Below are positions 1 through 12,770 of a stretch of 64,000 nt of DNA, in pieces. Source of the stretch: Schistosoma mansoni (Eukaryota > Platyhelminthes > Trematoda > Strigeidida > Schistosomatidae); assembly GCF_000237925.1 (NCBI RefSeq), contig NC_031495.1:22446163-22510162 (forward strand), in the 5' to 3' direction. A model generated the notes under the pieces. It made no database searches, was not told the DNA's origin, and worked only from the letters and a program-made list of their open reading frames with translations. Made by a program: the position numbers and the translations under genes. How positions within the stretch are numbered: the first letter of the stretch is position 1; each line of letters begins with the position of its first letter.

Positions 1-72
1 CCATATGAGAGCATTTCGCGAGAGAGAGCTGAACCACCCTACCCTCGACCGTACCAGGGCATTTAGGGGTAA
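1..72 (-). repeat. 5' end of an RTE-type LINE or its short derivative
   Basis: The stretch matches the 5' end of the full-length RTE LINE at 62935-62999 (shared GAGAGCATTTCG and CGTACCAGGGCATTT). It lies on the minus strand, so the rest of the element is outside the window to the left. It could belong to a full LINE or to the 0.52-kb derivative seen at 33251-33774. Confidence 0.75.
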
Positions 73-2980
73 ACTAATCAATTCCTTGATATTGAGTAAA
101 TCCATTTGCACAATAAAATGATAAAGTAAATAAACAAAAAGCTCAGTTTGAGACAGAGAACTAAATTACTGTACTGTCAAGTTGTATGTGTGATCAACAT
201 TTGTCCAGGTCGTCCGTATATCTATTTATATAATATAATATTTTAAAGCTGATTTTAAACCGTTTGATCACGTCTTCAGTTTTGCCACTAGAGGAAGAAG
301 TATTCCACAGCAAAACGTTTTTGTAAAAGTGTATGATCATTATTTTTGCATAATGACGGAACACGCCACTGTTGGATACCGATTACAATAGTGAGCTACT
401 ATTTTGTCGAACTAGGATTTCGACACAGTTTGTTGTGCCTTCTTCAAAATCATCGACCAACATACATCAGAATGTCAGATATCTGCTCTGGCCCAGATAA
501 TGTTTAGTAAAAATGTAAAAGAATGTATCTGAATGACATAATCACCGGTCAATACCGTGGTATTTCAAAGAATCTGGCACTTCTGTACACTAATACTATA
601 AATAACTATCTAACTGCCTGATAATCAACTAATCTCACACCTATTACATTTAGTTACGCCTTTTCCTAAGGTGGTAATGAAGTTAACTAAGTTTAACCCG
701 TACTAGAATGTTTACTAGAGAATCAAAGTAGAACACATTTATAACTAAAATAAACGTTATTTACACCAGTTAACCACAGTAAACAGTTTTAGTCACACAA
801 ATGTTATCAAACTAAGGGGGTGGTTCAGAGTTCCATAGAATGAATATAAACAATTTTAATGAATCGAATAACCAACAAAAATTAGCGACTTACAGACACT
901 TTTCTGGGCGAATATTATTGTATATTTCAAAACATATGCGTACTTTAGGCTTCTCAACTGAGAATAAACCCAAGTGCCGATCTTTCTTTCTCTTGAGGTA
1001 CTTTTGTTGAGAGAATAGTGTTTTTTGTTCGAAATTTGAGTTGCCTTCTACTAACTGGTCTAATATATCCTACAAAGTAATCAAAAATTTATTTTCGCTA
1101 CTTGTCCTGAAACACCATTAAGACGCAATTGTTCGATATAAGAACCAGTTAATTTTTGATTAGCTTGAGAATATTTGATATTTCTGTTATCTTTTGATTC
1201 AACCCCGCCATATTTTTCTTCATTATTTGGTGGGATTTCTATATCCTATAGTGAATTAGATTAAAGTTGGGCGGGTTACAAACAATTATTGATTCATGTT
1301 TGATGGGATGAATTTGATCTCCTGAAACGGAAAATGTAGAACCAAATGGCACACCAATCGCATTCCTTAAAGAAAATACTTTTCCATCAAATTTCTCTCT
1401 CCTAAGATGAGGGTAATGGGTAAGTATCATTTACTTCTCTGAGGATATTTTGGTGAATTTGTAGCAATGTTCTTTGAGTAATAAAACATACTCCCCTTCG
1501 GTGATTAACATTTTTCAAAGTCGAAGTGAAGAAATTGTCTTTATATAGGATCCGTGCCTGAAAATGAAGCATTTGGAGGGGACTAAACAACAACAGAAGT
1601 TCCAAAACTTGAATACGGAACGCCCTTTACTTATAATTATTAATTTCTCTTTACGATGCTAAACTAGACATAGTAGGTGATGACACATTACCTCTTTCAA
1701 ACTTGCCATCGTGTACCTTGACACTAGGAACTTTATTGACAGTAATTTTCTTTGATCATTTTGTCGGTTAAAATTATCTCGAATTAGTTGTTTTAAAAAT
1801 AGAACGTCAAGAATAACGGGAGAAAAGTGTGGGACAAATGTATCTTACATATCACAGCCTAGAAGACAGTAAAAACATTGGAGAGAGAATCCATACAAAA
1901 ATATTTCTACGATCTGACTCAGTTACATGTGAAACTGTGTACATTTTCATATTATTAGCCAGAAAAATTACTGAGAACTTAGTTGTTTACTATGTATCTA
2001 TTTGTAAGATGAACAGTAATGACAACTGAGGATAAAGTCAACATATTAAATTGATGAAACTAAGATCAGGTACAACGTCGGTTCATAGACGGACACTCAC
2101 CAGAGCCCGCAAGTCAACTTCAGAGCTCAACAGCCAACTTTTGCAGTTTCTCAACAACCAATACCACCGTGACAAGGTCAAAGAAGACAATTCCTTTTTA
2201 GCGCCTATTCCTTCTTTTTTCGGTACAGTTTCAGTTTCTGAAGCAATGTTCAGATAAATCTGATTACTTAACCACTCCATGTTTCGTTAATGTGATGATA
2301 ATATATAAATGTGCATATCCTGTTATTTGAGTAGAGTTCTTTTGAAGCAGAAAAATCTCTGAAACCAACAACTATCGACTATTAAGCAGGTGGTTTTTTG
2401 ACCATAGTAAGAAAATTATAAATAAAACTTCGAACGAAACAGATCTACGAAAAAACGATAGTAATAACAAGCGACTAAACAAATAAACCAATTATTATTC
2501 AAAATGACGTGACACAAGCAAGCATACAAATAATAGGTAAGCGGAGGTGACAGTATTTGCCATAAGGGTATTTCGATGCCATGTGATAATAATGATAATG
2601 TTAGATAGGTGGTAGGATATTTTACAGCTGAAACTAGTTTGAGAGGGAGTTGGCGATTCATAGAAGCGTTAGTAATTGTCCAGTTTCATCTTAAATATGT
2701 TGTAGCGGCAAACAGACCCCCAAAATAAATATCTCTGTAAGTCTTCGACATTGGATGCTGACGGCATTAGTTTTAATGGTCTCACCTAGCTGAAGGCGCC
2801 CAGTCATCCATCCGCACCAGATCACGAGTGGTAACGCCATGCTCAACATCCCCTGCAATCGCTCGCCAGATTAGTTCAGTCGATCCACGATATATTGATA
2901 ACCTATCAAACACATCTTCGAACCTCCTCGCCTCTGACTTTCGATTTTACTAGGTGGATACGATTCATAATAGAAAGTGT
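73..2980. other. No gene recognised; AT-rich DNA
   Basis: Only short frames occur here (60-80 codons), none with a recognisable domain. The last part, about 2700-2980, is less AT-rich than its surroundings and abuts a LINE fragment, so it may be an unrecognised old repeat. Confidence 0.5.
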
Positions 2981-2984
2981 TACT

Positions 2985-3215
2985 AGTTAAAGCGTTGTCA
3001 AACTCCGGATACCTGTAGAATCTTGCGCTGACCCTCGCCTTCACATCTGCATCAGATCCACCATGTTCATCAATGATGCTACTCAGATATGTAAAGGTTT
3101 TTGCACCCTCCAAAGCTCCTCCGTCAAGTTTAATTCGATTGGTTCGTACTGTATTGAATCGGAGAATCTTGCTTTTCCCTTTGTTTATAATTTGACCTAG
3201 TTCTGATGACTGCTC
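2985..3215 (-). mobile_element. Fragment of an endonuclease/reverse-transcriptase LINE (family B)
   Basis: The minus strand reads KGKSKILRFNT followed by LSSIIDEHGGSDADVKAR. The same segment occurs in the LINE copies at 29.05-29.6 kb and 58.5-59.1 kb, just after the RT palm and before the C-terminal region. Below about 2985 the similarity stops. A short, old, non-functional remnant. Confidence 0.8.
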
Positions 3216-3239
3216 TGAGCGGCTATCAAGTGTTTACTC

Positions 3240-5800
3240 ACCTACCTCTTTAGTCGCCCTCAAGTAAAAAAATAAAGAAGAATTTACTTCAAAATCAATA
3301 ATGAAAACCAGTCGAGACTGAAGAACTGCTGCACAATCCGCACAAAATAATAAGGTACAAATAGGAAATACACAAGAATAACCGATAATTGTTCGGTTCC
3401 ATGTAAGTGTTTGGCTTCTAGAATCGATTGGTAATCTGGCAGGAAATATAAACTGTGTCGAAATCTTGTGTACAAAAAGGTTTGAAAACAAAAAATGCAT
3501 ATATGTAAGTGTGTGAATTTGCCGGAATTTGAACTCACCAAACTCGACCAAATATATGACCTCGAGTCTATGACGACTGCCTTTTATAACTGGGTTCTTA
3601 ACTGCGGGTGCATAGGATTACTCACCAACCCGAAAAAGTAGAACATACGGTTAAGGAGAAAAGGTGACTTATAAAGGGTACGATGATCGAATATATTTTT
3701 GACGTCAGCTGCCATTTGATGGCTTGATGTAGGTATGCACATTATATTGAAGCTACATCTTCTCAAGTCATCTAGGTAGACGACTCGTTATCTAGGCAAC
3801 TAGTCGTTCTACATCTTACAAGTATGCAAGTTCTATTGGTCATGATTATTATGAATAATTATTCAGTGTAAGGAAATACTGCAGTCATGTCTACTATAGG
3901 CTGGTGTGACCTATTGCTTAAGTTTGTGGTCAACTCTTATCTAATCAACCTAAGCTGTTACAACATTTACTTTGAAGCAACATTAGAAATACTGGTAACT
4001 CAGCCAGTTTCATTATAACCGGTATTGTGGGTGATGAATTATACCCCCACACTGTCCTTTGTATATATTCCCTGTCACACATGAACAGCGTGATGCCTTG
4101 AGTGTTCACTACACCGCCAGGGACGTCAGGAGAGATGCAAGTTTTAGTTAATAATAATAATATATTTCTGCAAAAGCAGGTACACGCCATTTTTACAGGC
4201 ATGATCTACAATTTACAACATATACAGGTTCACGGTATGCATCCCAAGCAAGGTTGTTTAGTAATTATAGTCTATAAAAGTTGATAGCAGTTCATTCGTT
4301 CACATATAATGTGTTTTCATAAGAATAGTTTCCAAAGGGACATGGCGTCCACGTTACATACCAGACCCAATCTCGACAAAAAGTGTATTAGGGTTTCGGT
4401 CGTGCTAAGTATTTATGTAATGCAGCTTTTTAAGTTTATTGTTGTTATAATGTAGGCTTGTGGAGCGCCTGGTCCGAACTATGACCTTGGGAAAGCGCGT
4501 TCGTCGAGCTTGTTCCAGATGTCAGAAGTTACATAGCTTCACCCTCAGAGCAAGATTCTGAAGAGAAAAAAAGAAAAAGAAACCGAGGAGCAGCAAGGCA
4601 TTTGGATATGAACGATAACCAATGCTTAACATTTATTAGTGGAACAGATGGAGGTATGATAAATTATTAGATTAAATTGATACTAGCTCATGTTGCAAGA
4701 GTGAACTGTGATTAGGGGCTCCAGAGGAGAGAATGCGGTAATAAAGAACAATGAGTTGTGATATTTATCAAGGTGGAGTAGGTTCGAATGAAGGAGGGAA
4801 GTCAAGGTTGGAATGAGGAAGAACAGAGAGTGCATATAGAGAGTAGAGTGTTGAGTAAAATAACAACCATATCCTTTACAGTCTGTTTTTTTCATCATCC
4901 GATGCCTGCCACACATTTTTCATGTAAAAGTCCGAGTTAGCATGTTATAGGTTGTCTTAGTAGAAAAGTTAATCCAGCACAAAAATTAGAAACATGAGTC
5001 TGAATGGTGAGTGTAGGAGAACAACCTCAGTATCACAGATTGATTGACCTGTTCTCATCCATAAAGAGCCTGATACAAACAAAATGTTCTGCCCCACAAA
5101 CACGGGTGGATTGAAATCATCGCCCTCACCATCAGTGCTTGCTGGTCAGTAACTCCACCCTTCCTCCTTTTGTGATGTTAGGCTCATTTACGCTTAGTTT
5201 TTGGATACATATCATACCTCACACAATGCTCTGTATTTCACATCCTGTTGAAAAACACTATTTCTATAAGTACCATGTTACAAGCTTATCAGACAGATAC
5301 AAATTATGGACTGTGGGTTAGGCTTCGATGCAATGTTTTTATTGACTATATAGTAAAGTGTAGGTTACGAATCAGAGTATAGGCATTAGGAACGGTATAG
5401 TGTAGGATATTTGTTTACCACAGTAGGCGGAAAAGTGGAGATTTATATTAGTTACAAATAAGGTAAGATAACGAGTGGTTAAATAATATTAATGGCAAGG
5501 CAACATAGTGTACAGATGAGTAAAAAGCTGATAAAGAATAGACAAGAAGTAACTCACACTAAATTCGCGCTGAGGTTATTTTGTTTTATGCTAACCGGTT
5601 GATGGATGACAGGTTCTGTGGTTGTACGACCACTGGCAGTAGGCAGTCGATTGTGCGTTTCTTCTGACGTTTTAGGGTATTTATAAGCGTCGTTTAGCGA
5701 CCGAGTATTGATAGGTCCAGTGAGTTGCCTGTCTACTTCAATTGAAAAGAATTAGGGAGGGGAAAGTATCTAATACAACTACAAGGTAGGGAAATAAGGC
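3240..5800. other. No gene recognised
   Basis: Frames of up to 105 codons occur but show no domain or family feature I recognise. Part near 5560-5800 may be the 3' untranslated region of the minus-strand CR1-type LINE that begins further right; the boundary is not visible. Confidence 0.4.
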
Positions 5801-5867
5801 GATTCAGTCTATATATGTAGAGAGCCTATGATGTCTGTGTGGGACGTGGATGTGTTCGTTTGCGCCA

Positions 5868-5971
5868 GATCTATGCAGGTGTTGTGCTAACGAGGTATGG
5901 CAACTTGGACCGGTGCATATATGTGCCTGGTCCTACGTTGTCGCTGACTGACTGACTGATCTATGCAGGTG
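5868..5971 (+). mobile_element. 76-bp stub of an RTE-type LINE with 14-bp target duplication
   Basis: The 14-mer GATCTATGCAGGTG occurs at 5868-5881 and again at 5958-5971. Between them is the extreme 3' end of an RTE LINE (GAGGTATGGCAACTTGGACC ... CTGACTGACTGACT), nearly the same as the end of the LINE at 56.95-57.04 kb. The (TGAC)n tail and target duplication show a strongly 5'-truncated insertion by target-primed reverse transcription into the coding end of the CR1-type LINE. Confidence 0.9.
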
Positions 5972-7539
5972 AGGGCTTGATCAATGAGTCTTGTAAACGT
6001 ATGTAATTTGTCTGCCATGCGTATTTCAGAAGGAAGACTGTTCCATATCAATGCGTACTTGATAAGGAAGAAGTTTTCACGTGTTTTTCAATTTTGACAG
6101 TGGATACTTTGCCTCGAAGGTCGTATCCATGTGAGTCTTGGTAGAGAGCTATATTACATGTGGAATAAGTAAGGTTTCTAAGGAGTTTGAAATAAAGAAT
6201 TAAGTTAGACCTAAGCCTTCTTTTCCAGAGGGGTTCTAGTCCTAAGATATGGCATCTGGATTTGTAGTCAGTGAGTTGGTCGTTCTTAAGTATTTTGCGA
6301 GTGAAGTCTCGCTGTATTCCTTCCACCTTAAGTATATCAGATAGGCGTAGGTTGGAAAATAAGAACGAGCAGTATTCGACGATGGGTCTTACGCAGGCTT
6401 TATACAGGATGATTTTAGTTTCGTTTTGAAAGAAATTACGAAGGATGAAGCCAAGCAATCTCTGCATTTGAGATGCTTTAGTTGAGATATGTTCAGAGAA
6501 GTTAAAACTGCCAGAGTAATGTACCCCATGGTCAGTTACTGATGTCAGTCTTGGCAGTGGGTTTTTGTTAAGTGCTAGTTTTAGTTTAAGTGACGTGTTT
6601 CCAATACATAGCCAACCGCATTTCTCTGTGTTGAGCTCTAGCCCCCAGCGTTTGCACCAGTCGTCTACTTTGTTGAGTTCATGTTGGATCGTTTGCATAG
6701 TACTACGTACATCACCAATGTCAGTTTTATAGATGACTTTTAAGTCATCAGCGTAGAGGTAGGTCTTACCTGTGGTAAAGCACTTGCATATATTGTTGAT
6801 ATAATTTATAAAGAGCAATGGACCCAAGACACTACCCTGCACAACACCACTAGTTATTGGTCGAGGTGTAGATGTTGTAGAGTTAATCTTGGTTATTTGG
6901 TATCTGTTTGTGAGAAAAGACTTAATCCATTGCAATAGGGGGTTTATAATTCCAACTGACTGGAGTCTGTTGATTAGAAGATTATGGGGTACTTTATCAA
7001 AGGCTTTCTTTATATCGAAATAAAGTATGATCACTAGCTTTTTCTGGTCACGTATGCGAGTAATCTCGTTAAAGAAGTCTATCAGACATGTACTACATGA
7101 TCTTGTTCTAATGAAACCATGTTGTGACGGGTCTATTAGTTCTTCCTTAAGTAGGTGATCTGATAGTTGACTTTGTATCACTTTTTCCATTATGCGCGAA
7201 ATAACTGGAGTGATATTTATAGGTCTGTAGTTTCCGACCAGGTTTCTCGGTCCTGATTTGTGTTTGGGAAGAACATACGTTACCTTCCAGGCTTCAGGAT
7301 ATGTACCCGCCTCTAAAGATAGTGTGTATATTTTGAGCAATAACGTATGTATATCCGGTCCTGACATTTTATAGAGAATTGATGGTATATCATCGGCACC
7401 AGAGCTCGCATTCGGCTTAAGGGTTTTGATGGCGGTATGTATACTCCCAATGTCAAAGTTTATGGTGCTAATATAGCTTTTGCTTATGCATTTTATGTTA
7501 ACATCTGGGGCATTAGATTTATTCCCGTTTTGTGAAAAC

Positions 7540-7729
7540 CATTCACTTAGCATTATATATTTGTAATATCCCAATGATTTTTTTTTATTCTCTGAAGAAG
7601 TGGCTTACACTGAGTCACGAAACGTCAGAAAATCTAATTTTTCTACTCATTGGGATATTACAAATAAATAATTTATTTAAAACAATCTACCCAATGCTCA
7701 ATTTATTCAAAATTATCATTCACTTAGCA
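7540..7729 (+). mobile_element. 164-bp hammerhead-bearing element (Penelope-type) with 13-bp target duplication
   Basis: The 13-mer CATTCACTTAGCA flanks the insert (7540-7552, 7717-7729). Inside are a perfect 17-bp inverted repeat (7561-7577 with 7647-7663) and, between its arms, a hammerhead ribozyme core. The element interrupts LINE ORF2 in a way that leaves the frame open on both sides. A related, more degraded copy lies at about 27440-27530. Hammerheads with very short stem III are known from Penelope-like elements, and Penelope coding fragments occur in this window, hence the assignment. Confidence 0.75.
7588..7630 (+). ncRNA. Hammerhead ribozyme motif, type I, minimal stem III
   Basis: The core CTGAAGA (7592-7598) fits CUGANGA. 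Stem II pairs GTGGCT (7600-7605) with AGTCAC (7613-7618). GAAAC lies at 7619-7623 and the cleavage triplet GTC at 7624-7626. Stem III is only ACGT, as in ribozymes that work as dimers. Stem I starts as TTCT (7588-7591) with AGAA (7627-7630). All invariant core bases are present. Confidence 0.7.
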
Positions 7730-9785
7730 GTTCGCACATGACGGTTTGGTCATAGTACGTCACGCCATCGTACAGTAAAGAGTGAATGTTGTGATCTTCG
7801 TTCTTTCTCATGCGTTTTGCAAGGAGCCGACATAAGTTTTGGACTCTAGATGCAGCTGTGAGAGCAGTACGTTCTGCTGTCTGTTTATTTTTGTTGTGAT
7901 GACTTTGCACTCCTTCAAGTACAGAGTATACCTGGTGCAGGGCACTAAAGTCTTTTGATATAAAGTACGTCTTTCTTAGTTTTCGTAGCTTAGACTTAGC
8001 CTTTTGGTTGATGTAGGGAGCAATTGTTTTGAAAACAATTTTAGAAGGGATGGTAGTGTCTAGTGCAGATTTGGTGGTAGTATTGAATATTTCCAGTGTT
8101 TCTAAAAGGTTATCACTGGTGAAGAAAGTGTTCCAGTCAGAATGCTTCATAAGAAACCGAAAGTTACTCCAGTCGGCGTTTGCATAGTCTCTATATTGGA
8201 AACTCGTATTTAATGTCTTTAATTTTTTGCGCTTGGCAAGAATCGGAAGGGTGCAGAAGACTATTTTATGGTCGCTGTTATGGAACTTCTCGCCAACCAC
8301 CATTGATGTTGGTGTGACATTGTGACAGAATATCAAGTCAAGAATGTTGTGATTTCGGGTAGGCAGGTTAACATGTTGCTGCCAACCGTGTATGTCTAAG
8401 GACCTTAGTATTCCTTCGTAGCACGGTGGGCCAGAATGTGTCTTCCAGTTGATGGTTGGAAGGTTGAAATCACCACAGACAATTTTGTAGGCGAAGTCAA
8501 GCGAGGCAGCCTTAGCAAATGACTCACTTATAATGGTGTCAGTCAGACTGGGGGTATTCGGAGCTCGATATATACATCCGATTAGTATTTTACATTCAAG
8601 GGTGTGTGCAGTAAGCCATATCGAATCTGGTACTTTACTGAGGATATGATCACTAAAGATTTCCGCCCTCATGTTTTTTGATGTATATATGAGACAACAT
8701 CCAACCTTCCTGGTGACTCGATCACAGAGGAAGAGCTCATACGTGTCTATTTGGAGGTATGTGTCTGTGATATAGGAGGACAACCAACTTTCCGTTATCA
8801 AAACAAGTGAGGGGTTGTGTAAACGTAGTAGGGTGCGTGGCTGAATCATCTTATTCTGAATAGATCGGGCATTGATTAACATTAGTGTCAGGAAGGATGA
8901 GTGTTTGTCTAGTAAAATGGTGTGCTGTAAACCCTATGGTTTGTCGCTTTTGCTATGAGAAGAGGAAAAAGTGGGAGTATTGGCTCTACGTTCTTGTTTG
9001 TTTAGTTTAGTACCAGCATAGTTAACGGGAGAAAGGCGGTCGGAGGTTAGTTTGGCGAAAGAAGTATGTTCAAGAGTGTTGGGTAGAAGCGGATGAGTTA
9101 AATGGATAGGCGGTGTATTTGGGGGGTGATCATGTTCCGTCAAGGAGCTTTTAGGACTAGAGACAGTTATCGACAGTGAGAAAGATGTGTCACTCCCCAT
9201 CAGGTCGGAGTATATAGAAGGTGGTCTCAGAATAGTGGAATTGTCGCCCTCAACATTTGGAGACCCCATAGCAATACTGTTGAGGGGGAGAGAGACAAAA
9301 AAGGATGAGGTGGTGTGTGTGCCAAATTAGGGGAGATCAGAGAGTTATAAAGAGTGGTTTGGCTCTGGTAGTATTTAGAATCGATAGGTGGGTCCCCAAG
9401 CAGGCCAACATTATGGTTGCCTTGTGTGCAGTGGGGTGTTCTACTCCTATTATGGGTAGTTAGGGGAGTTGTATGTTCCAAATAATTATTGCATGATTGT
9501 CTGACATTGTTGCCGGGGGTGGTGTTCCTGTTGTGTGGGCTGTGCTGATTCCTGTAGCTTGCATGTTTCAAGCTATATGGCTTATTGGCATCATGTGTAA
9601 GTGTGGTTTTTGTCGGGCGTAACCTCACGTTATTATAAGGGGGTACTGCCAGTTCACTATGCTTGTTGTAGTGCATTCGACTGCTATGAGTAGGTGCATG
9701 TTGTGTATTGAGAGTGCTGGAGTACTTGTGGGTGTTTAGAGAGAATTTAGTATTATTTCGCATCACAGTGTTTGGGCGGTTATAG

Positions 9786-10132
9786 TGTAAGATCATCAAC
9801 TTTGATGATCTATGTCAAAATGATTGGGGGCCTACTAGAGTTAGACGAGAATGGTGACGAACCAACTAACGCTGAAGTCACACCTCGCGACCAGCCCTTA
9901 CGTGGATTGAACCATCGATGCATCAAAGGATCATGGACGCTATGGAGACTGTACAACACAAAGGACGTTATTACAAGAATATATTAGTTAAGGTACAACC
10001 ACGGAAGTACAGAAGTGAAAGAACAACCACTGCCGCGTGGGCCAGTCCATGGCATATACTTGATTGATGCGCGTTGACTATCCTTGACCTTGACAGGGAT
10101 CAATGATCTGTTCGATATTCAGTGACCCTACA
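9786..10132 (-). repeat. Long terminal repeat (3' LTR in element orientation)
   Basis: 347 bp, TGTA at one end and TACA at the other, next to a polypurine tract in the minus orientation. It matches the LTR at 12423-12770. Confidence 0.85.
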
Positions 10133-12422
10133 ATACTCCCCCACCAGATTCAACGGCCGTTTGAATCGATACCAGACATGTTGGGAGTAGTCGCGCGCCG
10201 GAGGTTGCCAGACGAATAATATGAATCCTCCGGGTATTGCCGAGCTGTAAGAGAAAATGGAAAGGAGGCTGCAGAAACTGATCGGGAAACAACGAGTAAT
10301 AACACGTAACAAGGACGTTGGTTGAATGTTAAGCGATCAACCATAGAAATAATAGAAAAAGAAACATTTTAGAGTTTTATCAAGTCGCGTTGAAAAATAT
10401 AGCTATGACAAGTGGTTGAGTTCCTCAGATGAGAAACGTCAAGTTTGCCGCAAGAGTAGTGATGTCACAGTGATAGTACGATAAGTGTATTATCAATCGA
10501 TGCCGATGTTTGTACTGCCCTTGGTACAGAGTATAAAGTCAGTAAGTGTCGTTGACAACTGTTCGTAAGCGTCGATTTCTAGTTATATCTATATTTAACA
10601 GACTAACTGTAAGTACAGAAGTATAACCGTGAAGATAAGTCGTGGTTTCCTTGTGCGAAGCTTCTGATCAACTTGCAGTCAGTTTGGAAAAACTGATAAC
10701 TGCTGTGAAAATCAATAAGGGTCGAAGAGATACAGATCGAGGGAGAAGGTGGCACGATGAAGTCTCTAAAAGATGATAAACGGTGGGTGCTGCACATGTA
10801 TTTGATGAGTGAACCGAAAAATGTTGAAAAGAACATAAGAAACCAAGAGTGTCACTCTGGACTCATGTCAATGATATCGGTGAAAAATGCTGTCAGTGTT
10901 GGGGTAGGGACGATAATATCGTTGTCAGTTTGCAGGAGATTCGCTCGACTGCGTAAACTGATGATTCGCGTGAATGAGTGTCGTCAAACCACCAATTGAA
11001 CTGGACAGGCTCTAGATCGTCGAGTAGTTGAACAGCCGATTGATGTACCGAAATCATCTGTTAGATAACAGCAACGCGGAAACAATACTTCATAAGATGA
11101 AAAAATACGACGTCGAATTTGAATAACTACAATAGTTCGGATGTGTTGTAATGTCACATCGAAGTAACATCATTTCGTATACTGACAATTGTACTGAACG
11201 TTCGTTTGGGCATTGTTTATGTGGCAATTGGATGTGCAGTAGCAAACATATACGAAGACTATCGTGAGGTTCGTGGAGAATTTCAGAGGTCGTTTAGATA
11301 TTTTCCAAACCCGTATTGCATGTGAATGAGCCGAAGACAGAATTAAAGTGACTTTCGTGCAATAAGGAAATCGAGCCATGATTTACTGTGTGAGATAACA
11401 GCAAATACGAAGCGCATAGTAAACATTAATTTAAATGGTAACCACCAATGTAACTAAAGTTTAGGTTCAGATAACGTGATCGTTTCGCAAAAAAGCATAC
11501 TATCTAGCGCTAAGTGACATCAAGTACGACGAAGTGTCTCATTAAGACATGGACTAAGATTGCCCGTGTACATGAAATACGTTTTTTCGGAATATGTTGA
11601 CTTACGAGTCATAAATGTACATAGTTTCGAATAAAATTTGACGGCAGTGACAATATATGACTACTTTACGTGAAAATAGTCGCGAAATGTTATTAGACAT
11701 CATAAACATTATACGAAATTATTTAACACAGTTTTGAAACTCGCCTGGGTTACTCTTGCTCTAAAGTAATTGAAATTTGTTGATTAAATTCGTAGGTTAA
11801 CGAAGCGTTGTAGACTGAATTGGTATACGTCCAAATTTAATTTGAGCCAAACACGTAGCATTGCCTGGCGAAACAGTCTAAACAAGATCTAACATTGCAG
11901 GAAATTTATAGTTCAAACTCACCGTAAATTTGTAGCATTTGTATCCTCTGATTCGCCATGGAACTCAGTAATTGGAAATTAGGCAGGCAGTGGTCAAGAA
12001 AGTAAAATATTCTAGTAGATAGTTTCTGATAGTAGTTAGTTGATAGTGATTAAGCAGAAAGATGAATTTATAATCGACAGTTAATCCTGTATTGGTTATA
12101 CAAGTGGATAAGTTGCAAACAGATATGAGTTCGTGTTGCCTTGAGGCTATACTTACGAGTGGTTGATATTTTAACAGACATATTACACAGGAGCATTTAC
12201 ATGCTGCTAATGCATGTTAAAGAACCACGATAGTTGATTGGTTAGTTCTATCGATTGAACTAATTATTTCAGTTGAAATACTAATCAACATTGATATGAA
12301 GCAACGAATGTTCACAGAAACTGATAAAGATAGCCGAAGTTAAAAATGAAAAATAATAAGTATAGAATGCAATAAAAAAGGTCATAATGATAGGTTGCGT
12401 TATTCGAAGTCTTGCTCACCAG

Positions 12423-12770
12423 TGTAAAATGATCAACGTTAATGATCTATCGTCGAAACGATTGGGGGCCTACTAGAGTTAGACGAGAATGGTGACGAAC
12501 CAACTAACGCTGAAGTCACACCTCGCGACCAGCCCTTACGTGGATTGAACCATCGATGCATCAAAGGATCATGGACGCTATGGAGACTGTACAACACAAA
12601 GGACGTTATTACAAGAATATATTAGTTAAGGTACAACCACGGAAGTACAGAAGTGAAAGAACAACCACTGCCGCGTGGGCCAGTCCATGGCATATACTTG
12701 ATTGATGAGCGTTGACTATCCTTGACCTTGACAGGGATCAATGATCTGTTCGATATTCAGTGACCATACA
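12423..12770 (-). repeat. Long terminal repeat (5' LTR in element orientation)
   Basis: 348 bp, same ends as its partner. It is followed on the element strand by TGGTGAGCAAG, a candidate primer binding site; the primer tRNA is not identified. Confidence 0.85.

Larger units (their letters stand above)
5809..8882 (-). pseudogene. LINE ORF2: AP-like endonuclease plus reverse transcriptase
   Basis: The endonuclease half (8882-7717) shows the APE-like pattern: NARSIQNK, ITESWLSSY, CGDFNLPTINW and NSDHKIVF, the last supplying the D-H pair. The RT half (7574 downward) shows NYRPINITPVISRIMEK, an FDIKKAFDKVPH palm motif, GVVQGSVLGPLLF and the catalytic YADD in YLYADDLKVIY. The two halves meet at LSE|WFSQNG once a 13-bp-flanked insertion is removed. 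Past the apparent end at 6048 another frame continues with LIWNSLPSEIRMADKLHTF, the usual C-terminal signature of the clade, to a stop at 5809, so one frameshift lies near 6065. A 76-bp LINE stub sits in this last part. The protein would nick target DNA and copy the LINE RNA; here it is broken. Confidence 0.85.
9786..12770 (-). mobile_element. LTR retrotransposon fossil, short, without recognisable gag-pol
   Basis: Two direct repeats of about 347 bp (9786-10132 and 12423-12770), each TGTA...TACA, enclose 2290 bp. The flanks carry a 4-bp duplication, ATAG (9782-9785, 12771-12774). A purine tract (GGTGGGGGAGTAT on the minus strand) abuts the left LTR, and TGG follows the right LTR after one base, as for a tRNA primer site. 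Both point to the minus-strand orientation. The interior has no recognisable protease, RT or integrase, so it is a deleted or non-autonomous member. The gypsy (Boudicca-like) family is likely from the 4-bp duplication, but not proven. Apart from one end the LTRs are almost identical, so the insertion is fairly recent. Confidence 0.85.

Noticed and set aside
2051-2257. 68-codon plus frame starting MMKLRSGTTSVHRR
   Set aside because: Short, with no domain, splice context or repeat partner; a chance frame is the simplest reading.
3234-3551. Overlapping minus frames of 105 and 85 codons
   Set aside because: Two overlapping frames of similar length without motifs in AT-rich DNA.
10415-10450. Hammerhead-like string CTCAGATGAGAAACGTC inside the LTR element
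   Set aside because: The order and spacing of the core are wrong: no room for stem II between the GATGAG and GAAAC parts.
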